Translations under genes and position numbers: made by a program
Notes under the pieces: generated by a model
Told to the model about the DNA's origin: nothing
What the model saw: the letters and a program-made list of their open reading frames with translations, nothing else
The model's database searches: none
Source: Vibrio celticus
GTDB lineage: Bacteria; Pseudomonadota; Gammaproteobacteria; Enterobacterales; Vibrionaceae
Length of the DNA: 64,000 nt
Direction of reading: 5' to 3'
Assembly (NCBI RefSeq): GCF_024347335.1
Contig: NZ_AP025463.1
Location: 1,364,001 to 1,428,000, forward strand
Shown here: piece after piece, positions 45,413 to 54,518 of the stretch
Layout: each line of letters starts with the position of its first letter
Position numbering within the stretch: position 1 is the stretch's first letter

Positions 45413-46816
45413 ATGGCGCGTTATGAAGAGCTTGCAAAGGATATTCGAACTCAGATAGCCAACAATACGTGGCGATCCGGAGAGAAGATCCCTTCGGTAC
45501 GCATGAGTTGTCGAAATTACAACGTCAGCAATAGTACTGTCTTACAAGCCTACCAGTTGCTAGAAAGCGAAGGGTGGATCATCGCTAAACCTCAGTCGGG
45601 CTACTTTGTAGCGCCAAGGCTGGACGGCGTTGATTACGCACAGCCTCTCGTTAGTGAAAAGAAAGCCATTAATGACCGCTTATTTGATTTCTTGAAGTCG
45701 AGTTCAGCTGAAGGAGTGATTCCTTTCGGCTCTGCATTCCCAGATCCTGACCTGTTCCCGTTACCTACCTTGACTCGAAACCTTGCCAGCGCGGGCAGGA
45801 AAATGACTGGCGCCAGTGTGATCAATAATTTACCACCGGGCAGTGAGTCCTTGAGAAGACAAATCGCGCAGCGTTATCTGCAGCAAGGGATCACGGTTAA
45901 TCATCAAGACATCGTGATTACCTCTGGCGCAATGGAAGCGCTTAACTTGAGCCTGCAAACGGTCACCAAGTCGGGTGATAACGTCGTGATTGAGTCTCCC
46001 GCATTCTATGGTGCTCTGCAGGCGGTCGAGAGGCTAGGGCTTAACCCTATCGAAGTGGACGTTTGCCCAATCAATGGGTTGAATATAGAGCAGTTTGAAA
46101 ACGCACTACAAAACCAAGATGTTAAAGCGTGTTGGCTGATGACGACTTTTCAAAACCCAACGGGAACCAGTTTGTCGGAACAGGCAAAGCGCCGTGTGGT
46201 AGAAATTGCAGAACAACACGAAACCTACATTATTGAAGATGACGTGTATGGCGATCTTTATTACGAAGGGCATAAGCCGAAGCCACTTAAGGCCTTCGAT
46301 AAGACCGATTCCGTTTTGCTTTGTGGGTCGTATTCAAAAAGCCTATGTCCGGGTTATCGAGTAGGGTGGGTTGTGAACACGCGTTTTAACGATGCGATTC
46401 AAAAGTTACAGCTTCTTTCTACGTTATCAAGCAGCGCTCCCGTTCAACTTGGTGTCGCCCATTTCTTAACACATGAAAGCTACGACAATCACCTTCGTAA
46501 ACTGCGTAAAAACCTTGTCGTCAGGAAAGAGCGATTTATCGATGTCATTAAGCAGTACTTTCCGCATTCAATCGAGATTGAAGAACCGGCTGGTGGCTAC
46601 TTGGTATGGATTCGTTTCTCTGAAAAATTCGACAGCCAACAGTTTCATCAACTGGCTATCGAACAAGGTATTAGCGTCGCATCTGGCGATCTGTTTAGTG
46701 AGCAGGGCAGAGTGGATAACGCGATACGATTGAACTTCTCTTATGAACTGACAGAAGAGAAAGAACAGGCGCTCATCTGGCTTGGCAAACTGGCACATCA
46801 ACTTACGCACTCGTAA
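45413..46816 (+). CDS. MocR-type transcriptional regulator (GntR-aminotransferase fusion)
   Basis: This 467-residue protein has an N-terminal GntR winged helix (EKIPSVRMSCRNYNVSNST at about 24-42, then YQLLESEGWI) and a class I aminotransferase-like domain. The PLP Lys is in CGSYSKSLCPGYRVGWV and the substrate Asn in FQNPTGTS. Such proteins use PLP and often an amino compound as effector and usually control a neighbouring gene. The divergent small gene or genes nearby could be targets. It is a single gene with no operon partners. Confidence 0.88.
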   Translation: MARYEELAKDIRTQIANNTWRSGEKIPSVRMSCRNYNVSNSTVLQAYQLLESEGWIIAKPQSGYFVAPRLDGVDYAQPLVSEKKAINDRLFDFLKSSSAEGVIPFGSAFPDPDLFPLPTLTRNLASAGRKMTGASVINNLPPGSESLRRQIAQRYLQQGITVNHQDIVITSGAMEALNLSLQTVTKSGDNVVIESPAFYGALQAVERLGLNPIEVDVCPINGLNIEQFENALQNQDVKACWLMTTFQNPTGTSLSEQAKRRVVEIAEQHETYIIEDDVYGDLYYEGHKPKPLKAFDKTDSVLLCGSYSKSLCPGYRVGWVVNTRFNDAIQKLQLLSTLSSSAPVQLGVAHFLTHESYDNHLRKLRKNLVVRKERFIDVIKQYFPHSIEIEEPAGGYLVWIRFSEKFDSQQFHQLAIEQGISVASGDLFSEQGRVDNAIRLNFSYELTEEKEQALIWLGKLAHQLTHS

Positions 46817-46943
46817 AACCTTAAGTCCCTCATAAAAAAGACAATCATTCCAACTGTACGGGTTGTTTGTGGGGTAACTGTACGCCTAATTGACCAAAGA
46901 GTTGTGATTCAATAACGGTAGACCAAATATTGGAGATACCGTT

Positions 46944-47150
46944 ATGTTGAAAATGACTATGGGAAATGAAGTTAAGCTGATTATTGTCGCGATTGTGTGT
47001 GCGCTTCTGCTTGTTCTCGGCCACGTACTGCTTGCAAAAGCATTCGCTGATATGGCGTGGGCTGAATACACCACTGCCGCGATCCCATTCGTTATGATGG
47101 CAATCTGCGGTCTCGCAATAAAATACGCTATCGACCAAGACGTGGATTAG
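46944..47150 (+). CDS. Small inner-membrane protein, hypothetical
   Basis: This 68-residue protein has two hydrophobic helices at about 10-30 and 42-62 and an acidic tail (DQDVD). GGAGAT lies eight bases before the ATG. I recognise no family. It is followed by the shared terminator at 47217-47246. Confidence 0.65.
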   Translation: MLKMTMGNEVKLIIVAIVCALLLVLGHVLLAKAFADMAWAEYTTAAIPFVMMAICGLAIKYAIDQDVD

Positions 47151-47216
47151 CTTTTGAATAAGGAGTCCAGATGGTAGTACGCAGAAACAGCCGTCGTCTC
47201 GTTTTATTCCGAACAT

Positions 47217-47246
47217 AAAAAAACCTCCGCAAGTGCGGAGGTTTTT
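47217..47246. terminator. Bidirectional terminator next to asnS
   Basis: AAAAACCTCCGC and GCGGAGGTTTTT form a 12-bp stem with an AAGT loop. It ends the small membrane protein gene and, in the other direction, asnS. Confidence 0.9.
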
Positions 47247-47283
47247 ATTTGTTCTTAACTTTTAATATCGAATAGGTTTCGAA

Positions 47284-48684
47284 TTAGAAGTTTGCAGAGC
47301 GTGGTGTACGTGGGAATGGAATCACGTCACGAACGTTGCCCATACCTGTTACGTAAGATACTAGACGCTCGAAACCAAGACCGAAACCAGCGTGTGGCAC
47401 TGTGCCGTATTTACGTAGGTCGCGGTACCAGCTCATGTGCTCAGGGTCGATACCCATAGCAATCATACGCTCGTCTAGAATGTCTAGACGCTCTTCACGT
47501 TGTGCACCACCGATGATTTCACCGATGCCTGGTGCAAGTACGTCCATTGCCGCAACTGTTTTGCCGTCGTCGTTTAAGCGCATGTAGAAAGCTTTGATGT
47601 CTTTCGGGTAGTTCTTAACGATAACAGGTGCTTTGAAGTGCTCTTCAGCTAGGTAACGCTCATGCTCAGAAGACATGTCGATGCCCCACTCAACGTCAAA
47701 CTCAAATTTCTTACCAGAGTCTAGTAGGATTTGGATTGCGTCAGTGTAGTCAACTTGTGCGAAGTCAGCGTTAACGAATTGCTCTAGACGAGTAATTGCT
47801 TGCTTGTCGATGCGAGAAGCGAAGAATTCAAGGTCGTCGCGGCGCTCTTCAAGAACAGCAGCGAAAACGTACTTAAGCATGTCTTCAGCCAGTTTCGCTA
47901 CATCGTTAAGGTCTGCAAACGCAACTTCAGGCTCAACCATCCAGAACTCGGCTAGGTGGCGGCTTGTGTTTGAGTTTTCAGCACGGAACGTAGGACCGAA
48001 CGTGTAAACCTTGCTTAGTGCACAAGCGTAAGCTTCAGCATTAAGTTGGCCAGATACTGTTAGGAACGTCTCTTTGCCGAAGAAATCTTCGTTGAAGTCT
48101 ACGTCGCCTTTTTCAGTGCGTGGTAGGTTTTCCATGTCTAGCGTAGAAACACGGAACATTTCACCAGCGCCTTCTGCATCAGATGCAGTGATAAGCGGAG
48201 CAGAAGTCCAGAAGAAGCCTTGCTCGTGGTAGAAACGGTGAATCGCTTGAGATAGACAGTTACGTACACGTGCTACTGCGCCAATCACGTTTGTACGTGG
48301 ACGTAGGTGAGCAACTTCACGAAGGTATTCGATAGAGTGACGTGTCTTAGCCATTGGGTAAGTGTCAGCGTCTTCAACCCAGCCTACAACTTTAACGTCA
48401 GTTGCTGCTAGTTCGAAGTCTTGACCTTTCGCAGGAGACTCAACAATCTTACCCGTTACTTCAACAGAGCAGCCAGTCGTTAGCTTTAATACTTCGTTTT
48501 CGTAATTATTAAGATTATTAGGAACCACGGCCTGAATCGGGTCGAAACAAGAGCCGTCATAAATGGCAAGGAAAGAGATTCCAGCTTTGGAATCACGACG
48601 TGAACGGATCCAGCCGCGAACAGTTACTTCACTGTCTACCGCTAGCTTGCCGCCAAGTACGTCTGTTACAGGCGCGTAAGTCAT
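47284..48684 (-). CDS. asnS: Asparaginyl-tRNA synthetase
   Basis: This 466-residue class IIb synthetase has the same length as E. coli AsnS when started at MTYAPVTDV, with GGAGA about ten bases upstream. An N-terminal OB fold (VTVRGWIRSRRDSKAG) binds the anticodon. The catalytic domain has motif 2 (FRAENSNTSRHLAEFWM) and motif 3 (GFGLGFERLV). It charges tRNA-Asn. It is a stand-alone gene. Confidence 0.98.
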   Translation of the reverse strand: MTYAPVTDVLGGKLAVDSEVTVRGWIRSRRDSKAGISFLAIYDGSCFDPIQAVVPNNLNNYENEVLKLTTGCSVEVTGKIVESPAKGQDFELAATDVKVVGWVEDADTYPMAKTRHSIEYLREVAHLRPRTNVIGAVARVRNCLSQAIHRFYHEQGFFWTSAPLITASDAEGAGEMFRVSTLDMENLPRTEKGDVDFNEDFFGKETFLTVSGQLNAEAYACALSKVYTFGPTFRAENSNTSRHLAEFWMVEPEVAFADLNDVAKLAEDMLKYVFAAVLEERRDDLEFFASRIDKQAITRLEQFVNADFAQVDYTDAIQILLDSGKKFEFDVEWGIDMSSEHERYLAEEHFKAPVIVKNYPKDIKAFYMRLNDDGKTVAAMDVLAPGIGEIIGGAQREERLDILDERMIAMGIDPEHMSWYRDLRKYGTVPHAGFGLGFERLVSYVTGMGNVRDVIPFPRTPRSANF

Positions 48685-49242
48685 GTTGATTTCATTCTCC
48701 ATTGAGGGACAAATTCAACTCAAAGTCTCTGGCATTGCTGCAAATAAACATACATTTGCACAATAATTAACCGAAACATTAAGTTGTATAAACTTTTTAA
48801 ATCGATTGAACATATTACCTGTCATACCGACAGCTTCAACCTTTATTCTTGCTTGGTGAAAGAAATATTGTGTCTACTGACGATAAATAGGTTTGAGGGT
48901 GTGTTTTTTGTTCGATATTAGCGTCAGCCTTACCTTTGACCCTATGTGAGCTGTTGAACGAGCAAGGCGTAATCGAAACCTTTGTTTTCAATAATGGGAG
49001 TGTGATTGTGTTGAGACTCACTCTATATTGGCGCGGATTCAGTCATATTGGACTTGGTCACCTTCTTAATTTCCCACTAAAGCAACAAGAGGAGTTTAAT
49101 ATCTACGTGTTAATTACGCCGCCTTAACCCCTGCATTCTCTCTACACCCGCACTTTTCGAGCGCTCGCTCATTCAAGAAAAACAGTCGATCAAATTATGT
49201 CTCAACAAGGCAGGACTGGCTGTACAAGTAAAAGAGAATTAC
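48685..49242. promoter_or_regulatory. 558-bp intergenic region between asnS and SulP gene
   Basis: Divergent promoters for asnS and the transporter are expected here. An open frame at about 48897-49127 encodes some 76 residues with a hydrophobic start, but it has no ATG, poor ribosome site and no recognisable family, so I do not call it a gene. Confidence 0.4.
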
Positions 49243-50733
49243 ATGCTTAATTATTTAAAAAAACACTGGTTATCAAACGTTAAAGGAGATTCATTATCTG
49301 GGATTGTGGTTGCACTCGCACTGATCCCTGAAGCCATCGCATTTTCAATTATTGCAGGCGTTGACCCTAAAGTAGGGCTCTATGCCTCGTTCTGTATTTG
49401 TGTCGTCACTGCTTTGGTTGGCAGTCGTCCGGGAATGATTTCTGGTGCAACAGGCGCTATGGCGCTATTAATGGTCACCTTGGTGAGAGAGCACGGACTA
49501 GAATATCTACTCGCTGCTTCATTTTTAGCTGGTGTCATTCAAATCGTGGCTGGATACCTAAAGCTTGGTAACCTGATGAATTTCGTTTCTAAATCGGTGA
49601 TTACTGGATTTGTTAACGCGCTCGCAATTTTAATTTTCATGGCTCAACTTCCTGAATTGATCAACGTCCCATCAAGCGTTTACGTATTAGTCGCTTTGGG
49701 TTTGGCGATCATTTATCTGCTTCCTTATTTTCCAAAGTTTGGTCGTGCAATACCTTCTCCACTGGTCGCTATTGTCGCCCTGACAATCATTAGTTTGTTG
49801 TTCGGCTTAGACGTGAGAACAATTGGCGATATGGGCAAGCTTCCCGACTCACTGCCTGTGTTCTTGATTCCTAATATTCCATTCACGTTTGATACACTTG
49901 CAACCATCCTTCCATATTCTATCGCTCTGTCTCTGGTTGGCTTATTGGAATCATTGATGACGGCGACAATCGTCGATGATCTGACAGATACTGAAAGTAA
50001 CAAAAACAATGAGTGTAAAGGGCAGGGCGTTGCGAACATCGTGGCTTCCCTTTTTGGTGGCATGGCGGGTTGTGCGATGATTGGCCAGTCGATCATTAAC
50101 ATCAAATCAGGTGGCTTAACCCGATTATCCAGCCTGATCGCTGGAGTGGTTTTGTTGCTAATGGTGGTGTTTGTTTCTGATTGGTTGAAGCTGATACCGA
50201 TGGCCGCTTTAGTGTCTGTGATGATCATGGTTTCAATCGGCACATTCTCATGGCGTTCCATTGTTGAGCTTAAAGATCACACACTGCCAACCAATGTAAC
50301 CATGCTGGCAACCGTGGCGGTGGTGGTGTTTACTCATAACTTAGCAATAGGTGTTGCGGTTGGCGTGGTGTTGTCGGCTCTGTTTTATGCACATGCCAGC
50401 AAATCCATGGTGTTTATATCCGATGAAGTCGTGACAAACGAAATGCATACCATTCACCGAGTAAAAGGTCATGTCTTCTTTGCTTCGTCAGATGCGTTTG
50501 TCGACTTATTTGATTATGACAACGCGACCTCTTTAGTGACCATCGATATATCGGATGCGTCATTCTTAGATAATACCTCGGTCGAGGCGCTTGATAAGGT
50601 TGTGTTCAAGTTCCGTAAAAAAGGGGCTTACGTTGAAGTGTCAGGAATGGATAGCGTGAGTGCGAATCTGATAGTCAAACACGCGATGTATCACAAGCAT
50701 AAAGACTTAACCGCGGTTTCCATTACACACTAA
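49243..50733 (+). CDS. SulP-family anion transporter
   Basis: This 496-residue inner-membrane protein has about 10-12 helices and the SulP signature near the start (LSGIVVALALIPEAIAFS). A STAS domain is at the C terminus (about 390-490, VTIDISDASFLDNTSVEAL). SulP proteins carry sulfate, bicarbonate or other anions, often with Na+ or H+. The true substrate here is not readable. The gene stands alone and has a terminator after it. Confidence 0.9.
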   Translation: MLNYLKKHWLSNVKGDSLSGIVVALALIPEAIAFSIIAGVDPKVGLYASFCICVVTALVGSRPGMISGATGAMALLMVTLVREHGLEYLLAASFLAGVIQIVAGYLKLGNLMNFVSKSVITGFVNALAILIFMAQLPELINVPSSVYVLVALGLAIIYLLPYFPKFGRAIPSPLVAIVALTIISLLFGLDVRTIGDMGKLPDSLPVFLIPNIPFTFDTLATILPYSIALSLVGLLESLMTATIVDDLTDTESNKNNECKGQGVANIVASLFGGMAGCAMIGQSIINIKSGGLTRLSSLIAGVVLLLMVVFVSDWLKLIPMAALVSVMIMVSIGTFSWRSIVELKDHTLPTNVTMLATVAVVVFTHNLAIGVAVGVVLSALFYAHASKSMVFISDEVVTNEMHTIHRVKGHVFFASSDAFVDLFDYDNATSLVTIDISDASFLDNTSVEALDKVVFKFRKKGAYVEVSGMDSVSANLIVKHAMYHKHKDLTAVSITH

Positions 50734-50782
50734 TCATTGTTTAAGGTTCTTTGAACGCTTCACTAGACATTGCTAGGAAGAT

Positions 50783-50809
50783 AAAGCGCTCATTGTTGAG
50801 CGCTTTTTT
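50783..50809. terminator. Terminator between SulP and chemoreceptor genes
   Basis: AAAGCGCTCA and TGAGCGCTTT form a 10-bp stem with a TTGT loop and T6. The A run on the other side lets it serve the convergent chemoreceptor gene too. Confidence 0.88.
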
Positions 50810-50818
50810 GTTGGCGAT

Positions 50819-52441
50819 CTATGACTTCTTCTTTGTACTCGACAAAGTAAACTGATTAATCAGTGATTCAAGGTGATCAGACAGTTCTTCCAAGTCATTG
50901 CTGATGTCTCGAGTTTCAGCCGCAGATTGCGACGTGTTGTTTGCGTGAGAGGTGATGGTTTCAACCTTTTGTTGAACATCCTGAGTCGCTTGTGTGGTGG
51001 ATTGCGTTTGCTGCTGAATATTCTGTGCGTGAGCCAGCACCTGTTTCATCTCTTCGACCACACCATTCATTTCAATTGAAAGTGCGTCGATATCGGTTGA
51101 GCTTTGATGGGCTTGTTCGCAAACGCGGTCGGCAGAATTCAGCGACTCTTCGCTGCCTTGCTGGAATTGATGAATGATTGACTCAATGCTGCCTGTTGCT
51201 TCTGCGGTTCGCGATGCAAGATGGCGAACTTCATCAGCCACTACCGCAAACCCACGCCCTTGTTCTCCCGCTCGCGCCGCTTCAATCGCTGCATTCAATG
51301 CCAGAAGGTTGGTTTGGTCTGCAATGCCACGAATTACACTCAATATTGAAGAGACCTCTCCGGTTTGCTCATTGAGTGTCAGTATTTTGTGTTTCACTTC
51401 TTCTATGCTGCTAACGAGGTTTTTTATCTCACTGCTTGCGTCGTGTGCTTGGTTGGCACTCTTACACGCCACATCAGCGGTGTGATTGATAAGCTCTGAA
51501 GCCGTTAAAGTCGCTTGTTCTACATTGACTTGTTGTGACTGTATCCCTTCGACATTGTATTGCACCTCGGCGGTTTCGCTTTGCTGGTCGCTGGCAGCTT
51601 GCTCGGTAATTTGCGCGACGCTAGTCAGTTGGTTAGCCGAGGCATTCAACTTGTGCGAGGTGTTTTGTACCTTTTCTAAGCTGTCAGATACGGTTCCCAT
51701 GAAAGAGTTGATGGAGTTAGCCAGCGTGCCAATCTCATCCTTGCTTTGTTCGGGCAGGCGAGTGGATAGGTTTTTATCGTTGCTGACTTGGGTCATAAAG
51801 CGAGAAGTCTGTTGTAGAGGGCGTACGATAATCTTACGAATTAATCCCATCGTAAGCACGAATCCGGCAAACGAGATCACCGCCATAATGCCAATAGCAG
51901 CCATGGTTTGAGTGTTGATCAACGAGTTAACATGGTTGAGGTTATATTCGAGGCGAATCGCACCCAAGACTTCACCCTCTGGTGCCATATGACAGGCGAC
52001 ACAATTGGTTCCTCGGTAATCTTCACTCGACTTCATTGGCAGAGCAATAACCAAGCCTTTGCCCCAATCAGCAGAAAAAGGTTCGATAACGGTTTCGCCC
52101 GCTAGCGCTCGTTTATCAATATCGTCAACCGGCGTTTGGTTATCATTACCTGGACCATATAACTTGCTGACAGCGTCAGCGCGTAAGACACGAACGTCTT
52201 CGATGCCTTCTTGAGCCAGTGCTTTCTGACGAAGGGTCTCTTTTTGTGCCATGGTGCCGGTGAGCATCATCATGTTGAGGCTATCGAAGTAGTTACTTGC
52301 TTTGTCGTGAAGCTGCTCACTTAACACTGAGTTTACAAGTTGCTTTTGTTGCGAATATTGGAAATAGGTCGATATTGCCAGCAAAAAAGTGAACACGATG
52401 GCGAGGGCCACTAGGATTTTAAAGGTGATTGTTGAGCGCAT
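50819..52441 (-). CDS. Methyl-accepting chemotaxis protein with CXXCH haem motif
   Basis: This 540-residue chemoreceptor has membrane helices at about 7-27 and 180-202, a periplasmic sensor between them, a HAMP domain at about 203-258 and the MCP signalling hairpin (ADQTNLLALNAAIEAARAGE). The sensor contains CVACH at 147-151 (NCVACHMAPEGE), a covalent c-type haem site. Chemoreceptors with such sensors are known in Geobacter, where they act as redox or gas sensors. Here it probably senses redox state, oxygen or NO for taxis. Confidence 0.9.
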   Translation of the reverse strand: MRSTITFKILVALAIVFTFLLAISTYFQYSQQKQLVNSVLSEQLHDKASNYFDSLNMMMLTGTMAQKETLRQKALAQEGIEDVRVLRADAVSKLYGPGNDNQTPVDDIDKRALAGETVIEPFSADWGKGLVIALPMKSSEDYRGTNCVACHMAPEGEVLGAIRLEYNLNHVNSLINTQTMAAIGIMAVISFAGFVLTMGLIRKIIVRPLQQTSRFMTQVSNDKNLSTRLPEQSKDEIGTLANSINSFMGTVSDSLEKVQNTSHKLNASANQLTSVAQITEQAASDQQSETAEVQYNVEGIQSQQVNVEQATLTASELINHTADVACKSANQAHDASSEIKNLVSSIEEVKHKILTLNEQTGEVSSILSVIRGIADQTNLLALNAAIEAARAGEQGRGFAVVADEVRHLASRTAEATGSIESIIHQFQQGSEESLNSADRVCEQAHQSSTDIDALSIEMNGVVEEMKQVLAHAQNIQQQTQSTTQATQDVQQKVETITSHANNTSQSAAETRDISNDLEELSDHLESLINQFTLSSTKKKS

Positions 52442-52545
52442 AAGGTGTTTGTTTTTATTAATTATAATGACGTAAATACTGTACTAGTAAGAATCCCTAC
52501 CACCTATGGGGTATAACGAATTGTGTGACCATACTCCGGTTGTGG

Positions 52546-52776
52546 TTATGTTTCTGTGATGTAGCAAGTTTGTGCGGAATCTGGTGTTGAAATGGAACGC
52601 GCTTCAAGCTCCTCGCTGTTCTTAAAACAGACTGTTGTTTTGGGAAAATTGAAGTGCAGCATCGAGTTTTGATTGTGCTGATAATTAGAAAAGCCTAGGT
52701 TGTTAATTCGCTCGATGTATTTGTCCGCTTGTCTTTTATCAATAAAGGCTATTGTTTTAGGCGACTTAGTGGTCAA
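52546..52776 (-). CDS. Small protein, hypothetical
   Basis: This 76-residue protein starts at TTG, with a weak TGGAT site before it. It is polar with an IDKRQADKYIERINNLGF helix; I know no family. Composition is protein-like, but coding is not certain. Confidence 0.4.
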   Translation of the reverse strand: MTTKSPKTIAFIDKRQADKYIERINNLGFSNYQHNQNSMLHFNFPKTTVCFKNSEELEARSISTPDSAQTCYITET

Positions 52777-53209
52777 TTTATATCCAAATGGCTGTTTTGT
52801 TCAATTTAATAGCAAAAATTGTGGTTATTGCGTTGTGTTTCGAGGCTCATTCGATAAGATGAAAAGACCTCTATGATAGAGGTAGGGCAGCAACGGATAC
52901 GCTGCTTCAAATACTATGGAATGTGACTTATTGGACACATACATGAAATTCAAGATTACATCGCCGATTATTGAACCTACGGAAGGTTCACCACATCAGT
53001 TAATGCTTACTCACGCTTCTCGTTTTACCTCTTTTAAGACAAGCTCCCCTTTGAACGCCCTGTTCGACAACGTCTCTGCACGCTTCTTTACCGCTTATCG
53101 CTCCTATTGTTATTCGTTTTATAACTTTATTTCTATCTGAACTCCTTTGTCATCCGCTCGATGAACGAAGACTCACATCTATAAAAACTAAACAAATAAG
53201 TTAAAAACA
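52777..53209 (+). promoter_or_regulatory. Leader region of the TyrP-like gene
   Basis: This 433-bp gap upstream of the permease gene contains two adjacent hairpins and a short Tyr/Phe-rich ORF. Hairpin 1 is ACCTCTA-TGA-TAGAGGT at 52867-52883; hairpin 2 is GCAGC with GCTGC at 52887-52905. A promoter-like GATAAGAT lies at about 52853-52860. I recognise no TyrR box or known riboswitch. Confidence 0.4.
52916..53140 (+). CDS. Candidate Tyr/Phe-rich leader peptide upstream of the permease gene
   Basis: This is a possible 74-residue ORF, or 65 residues from the Met at 52943. The last 18 residues before the stop include four Tyr and four Phe (FFTAYRSYCYSFYNF). It ends 69 bases before a predicted aromatic amino acid permease gene and lies downstream of two hairpins. 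This is the pattern of a regulatory leader peptide. No T-run terminator follows, so attenuation is unproven, and the ORF could also be chance. Confidence 0.4.
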   Translation: MECDLLDTYMKFKITSPIIEPTEGSPHQLMLTHASRFTSFKTSSPLNALFDNVSARFFTAYRSYCYSFYNFISI

Positions 53210-54364
53210 ATGAATATTAAAATGATGGGTAGCTCCCTAATTATCGCTGGTACCGCTCTCGGTGCTGGTATGCTTGCGATCCCAATGGTATTAGCTCAAT
53301 TCGGATTGCTTTACGGCACACTGCTTATGGTACTGATTTGTTTCGGTACGACTTACGCAGCATTACTACTTCTAGAAGCGACCATCAAAGCGGGTGGCGG
53401 CCTAGGACTAAACTCAATTGCCCGAAAAACCTTGGGTAAACAAGGTCAGTTACTGACTAACGGCTTGCTATACGCGTTGTTGATCTGCCTATTAATGGCT
53501 TACATCTTGGGCGCAGGTGATTTGCTGAGTAAGTTACTGTCTAACTTTGGCGTCGAAATTACCGCGACTACCAGCCAAACCGTGTTTACCTTGCTTGCTG
53601 GCGCAGTAGTCGCAAGTGGTACTGGTGTGATTGATAAGCTCAACCGAGCATTGTTCTTCGTAATGCTTGCTAGCTTGTTTGCAACTATGGCCTTCTTAGC
53701 GCCGAGCATGACTCAAGAAAACTTGATGCAGGTAACCAGCCATGACCACGTTGAACTAATCAAAACCAGTGCCATCCTGTTTACGAGCTTTGGCTTTATG
53801 GTGGTGATTCCAACCTTGGTTTCTTACAACCACGAAGCGACAGACAAACAGCTGCGTAACATGGTGATCATCGGTTCTCTGATCCCATTAGTGTGTTACC
53901 TGTGTTGGTTGTTCGCGGTAGTGGGTAACTTGAGTGAAGAGCAATTCAGAAGCTTTGAGAACGTATCAGATTTGATGGCGGCTTTTGAGGCTCAGTCTCC
54001 TTGGGTGGGTAACGTTCTGTCTACCTTCACAGGCTTGGCGTTGTTGACCTCTTTCTTTGGTGTAGCGATGGCATTGTTCAACCAGAACAAAGACATGTTC
54101 AACCAAAATACAGCGGTAACGTACTGCATTAGCTTTATCTTGCCGTTAGCGGGTTCATTGCTTGCTGCAGACAAGTTCCTACAAGTGCTGAATTACGCAG
54201 GCATCATCTTGGTATTCCTAGCGGTGTTTGTTCCTCTGGTTATGGTCCACAAACAGCGTTTCATGAAAGTTGCTGATGACCGATACCGAGCAGAAGGTGG
54301 CAGCGCAATGATGTTGTTCTCACTGCTGTTTGGTTGCTTCCTGCTTATCTCACAAGTGATCTAG
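53210..54364 (+). CDS. tyrP: Aromatic amino acid permease (TyrP-like)
   Basis: This 384-residue inner-membrane transporter of the HAAAP family has about 11 helices. The N-terminal motif GSSLIIAGTALGAGMLAIP and the blocks ALLLLEA and ILFTSFGFMVVIPTLVSYNH match E. coli TyrP. It should import tyrosine, possibly tryptophan or phenylalanine, with protons. The start has no strong Shine-Dalgarno. A Tyr/Phe-rich ORF lies just upstream. Confidence 0.82.
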   Translation: MNIKMMGSSLIIAGTALGAGMLAIPMVLAQFGLLYGTLLMVLICFGTTYAALLLLEATIKAGGGLGLNSIARKTLGKQGQLLTNGLLYALLICLLMAYILGAGDLLSKLLSNFGVEITATTSQTVFTLLAGAVVASGTGVIDKLNRALFFVMLASLFATMAFLAPSMTQENLMQVTSHDHVELIKTSAILFTSFGFMVVIPTLVSYNHEATDKQLRNMVIIGSLIPLVCYLCWLFAVVGNLSEEQFRSFENVSDLMAAFEAQSPWVGNVLSTFTGLALLTSFFGVAMALFNQNKDMFNQNTAVTYCISFILPLAGSLLAADKFLQVLNYAGIILVFLAVFVPLVMVHKQRFMKVADDRYRAEGGSAMMLFSLLFGCFLLISQVI

Positions 54365-54377
54365 TTCTTTGGCCCAT

Positions 54378-54408
54378 TATCTAAGATGCAAATCGAGCAT
54401 CTTAGATA
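54378..54408. repeat. Perfect hairpin after the permease gene
   Basis: TATCTAAGATGC and GCATCTTAGATA form a perfect 12-bp stem with a 7-base loop. No T run follows. It precedes the true terminator at 54431-54462. Confidence 0.5.
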
Positions 54409-54430
54409 TAAGTAGCCGGAATTTAGATAG

Positions 54431-54462
54431 AAAAAAAGGAACGCATCGGCGTTCCTTTTTTA
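54431..54462. terminator. Terminator between tyrP-like gene and sdaA
   Basis: AAAAGGAACGC and GCGTTCCTTTT form an 11-bp stem with a 4-base loop, followed by T runs on both strands. It serves both convergent genes. Confidence 0.9.
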
Positions 54463-54518
54463 TTATTTGCTCGTTACCAAGCAAGCTGTGTTAGAGGCTA
54501 TTAGCAAACTAATGCTAA

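Noticed and set aside
46845..47216. 123-codon minus-strand frame over the small membrane protein gene
   Set aside because: The plus-strand frame has a good ribosome site and two clear helices, so this antisense frame is most likely a shadow.
48897..49127. Short open frame between asnS and the SulP gene
   Set aside because: No ATG, no good ribosome site and no recognised family; it may be chance or decay.
52777..52915. Lysine or glycine riboswitch before the permease gene
   Set aside because: The two hairpins do not match the conserved cores of either class as I know them.
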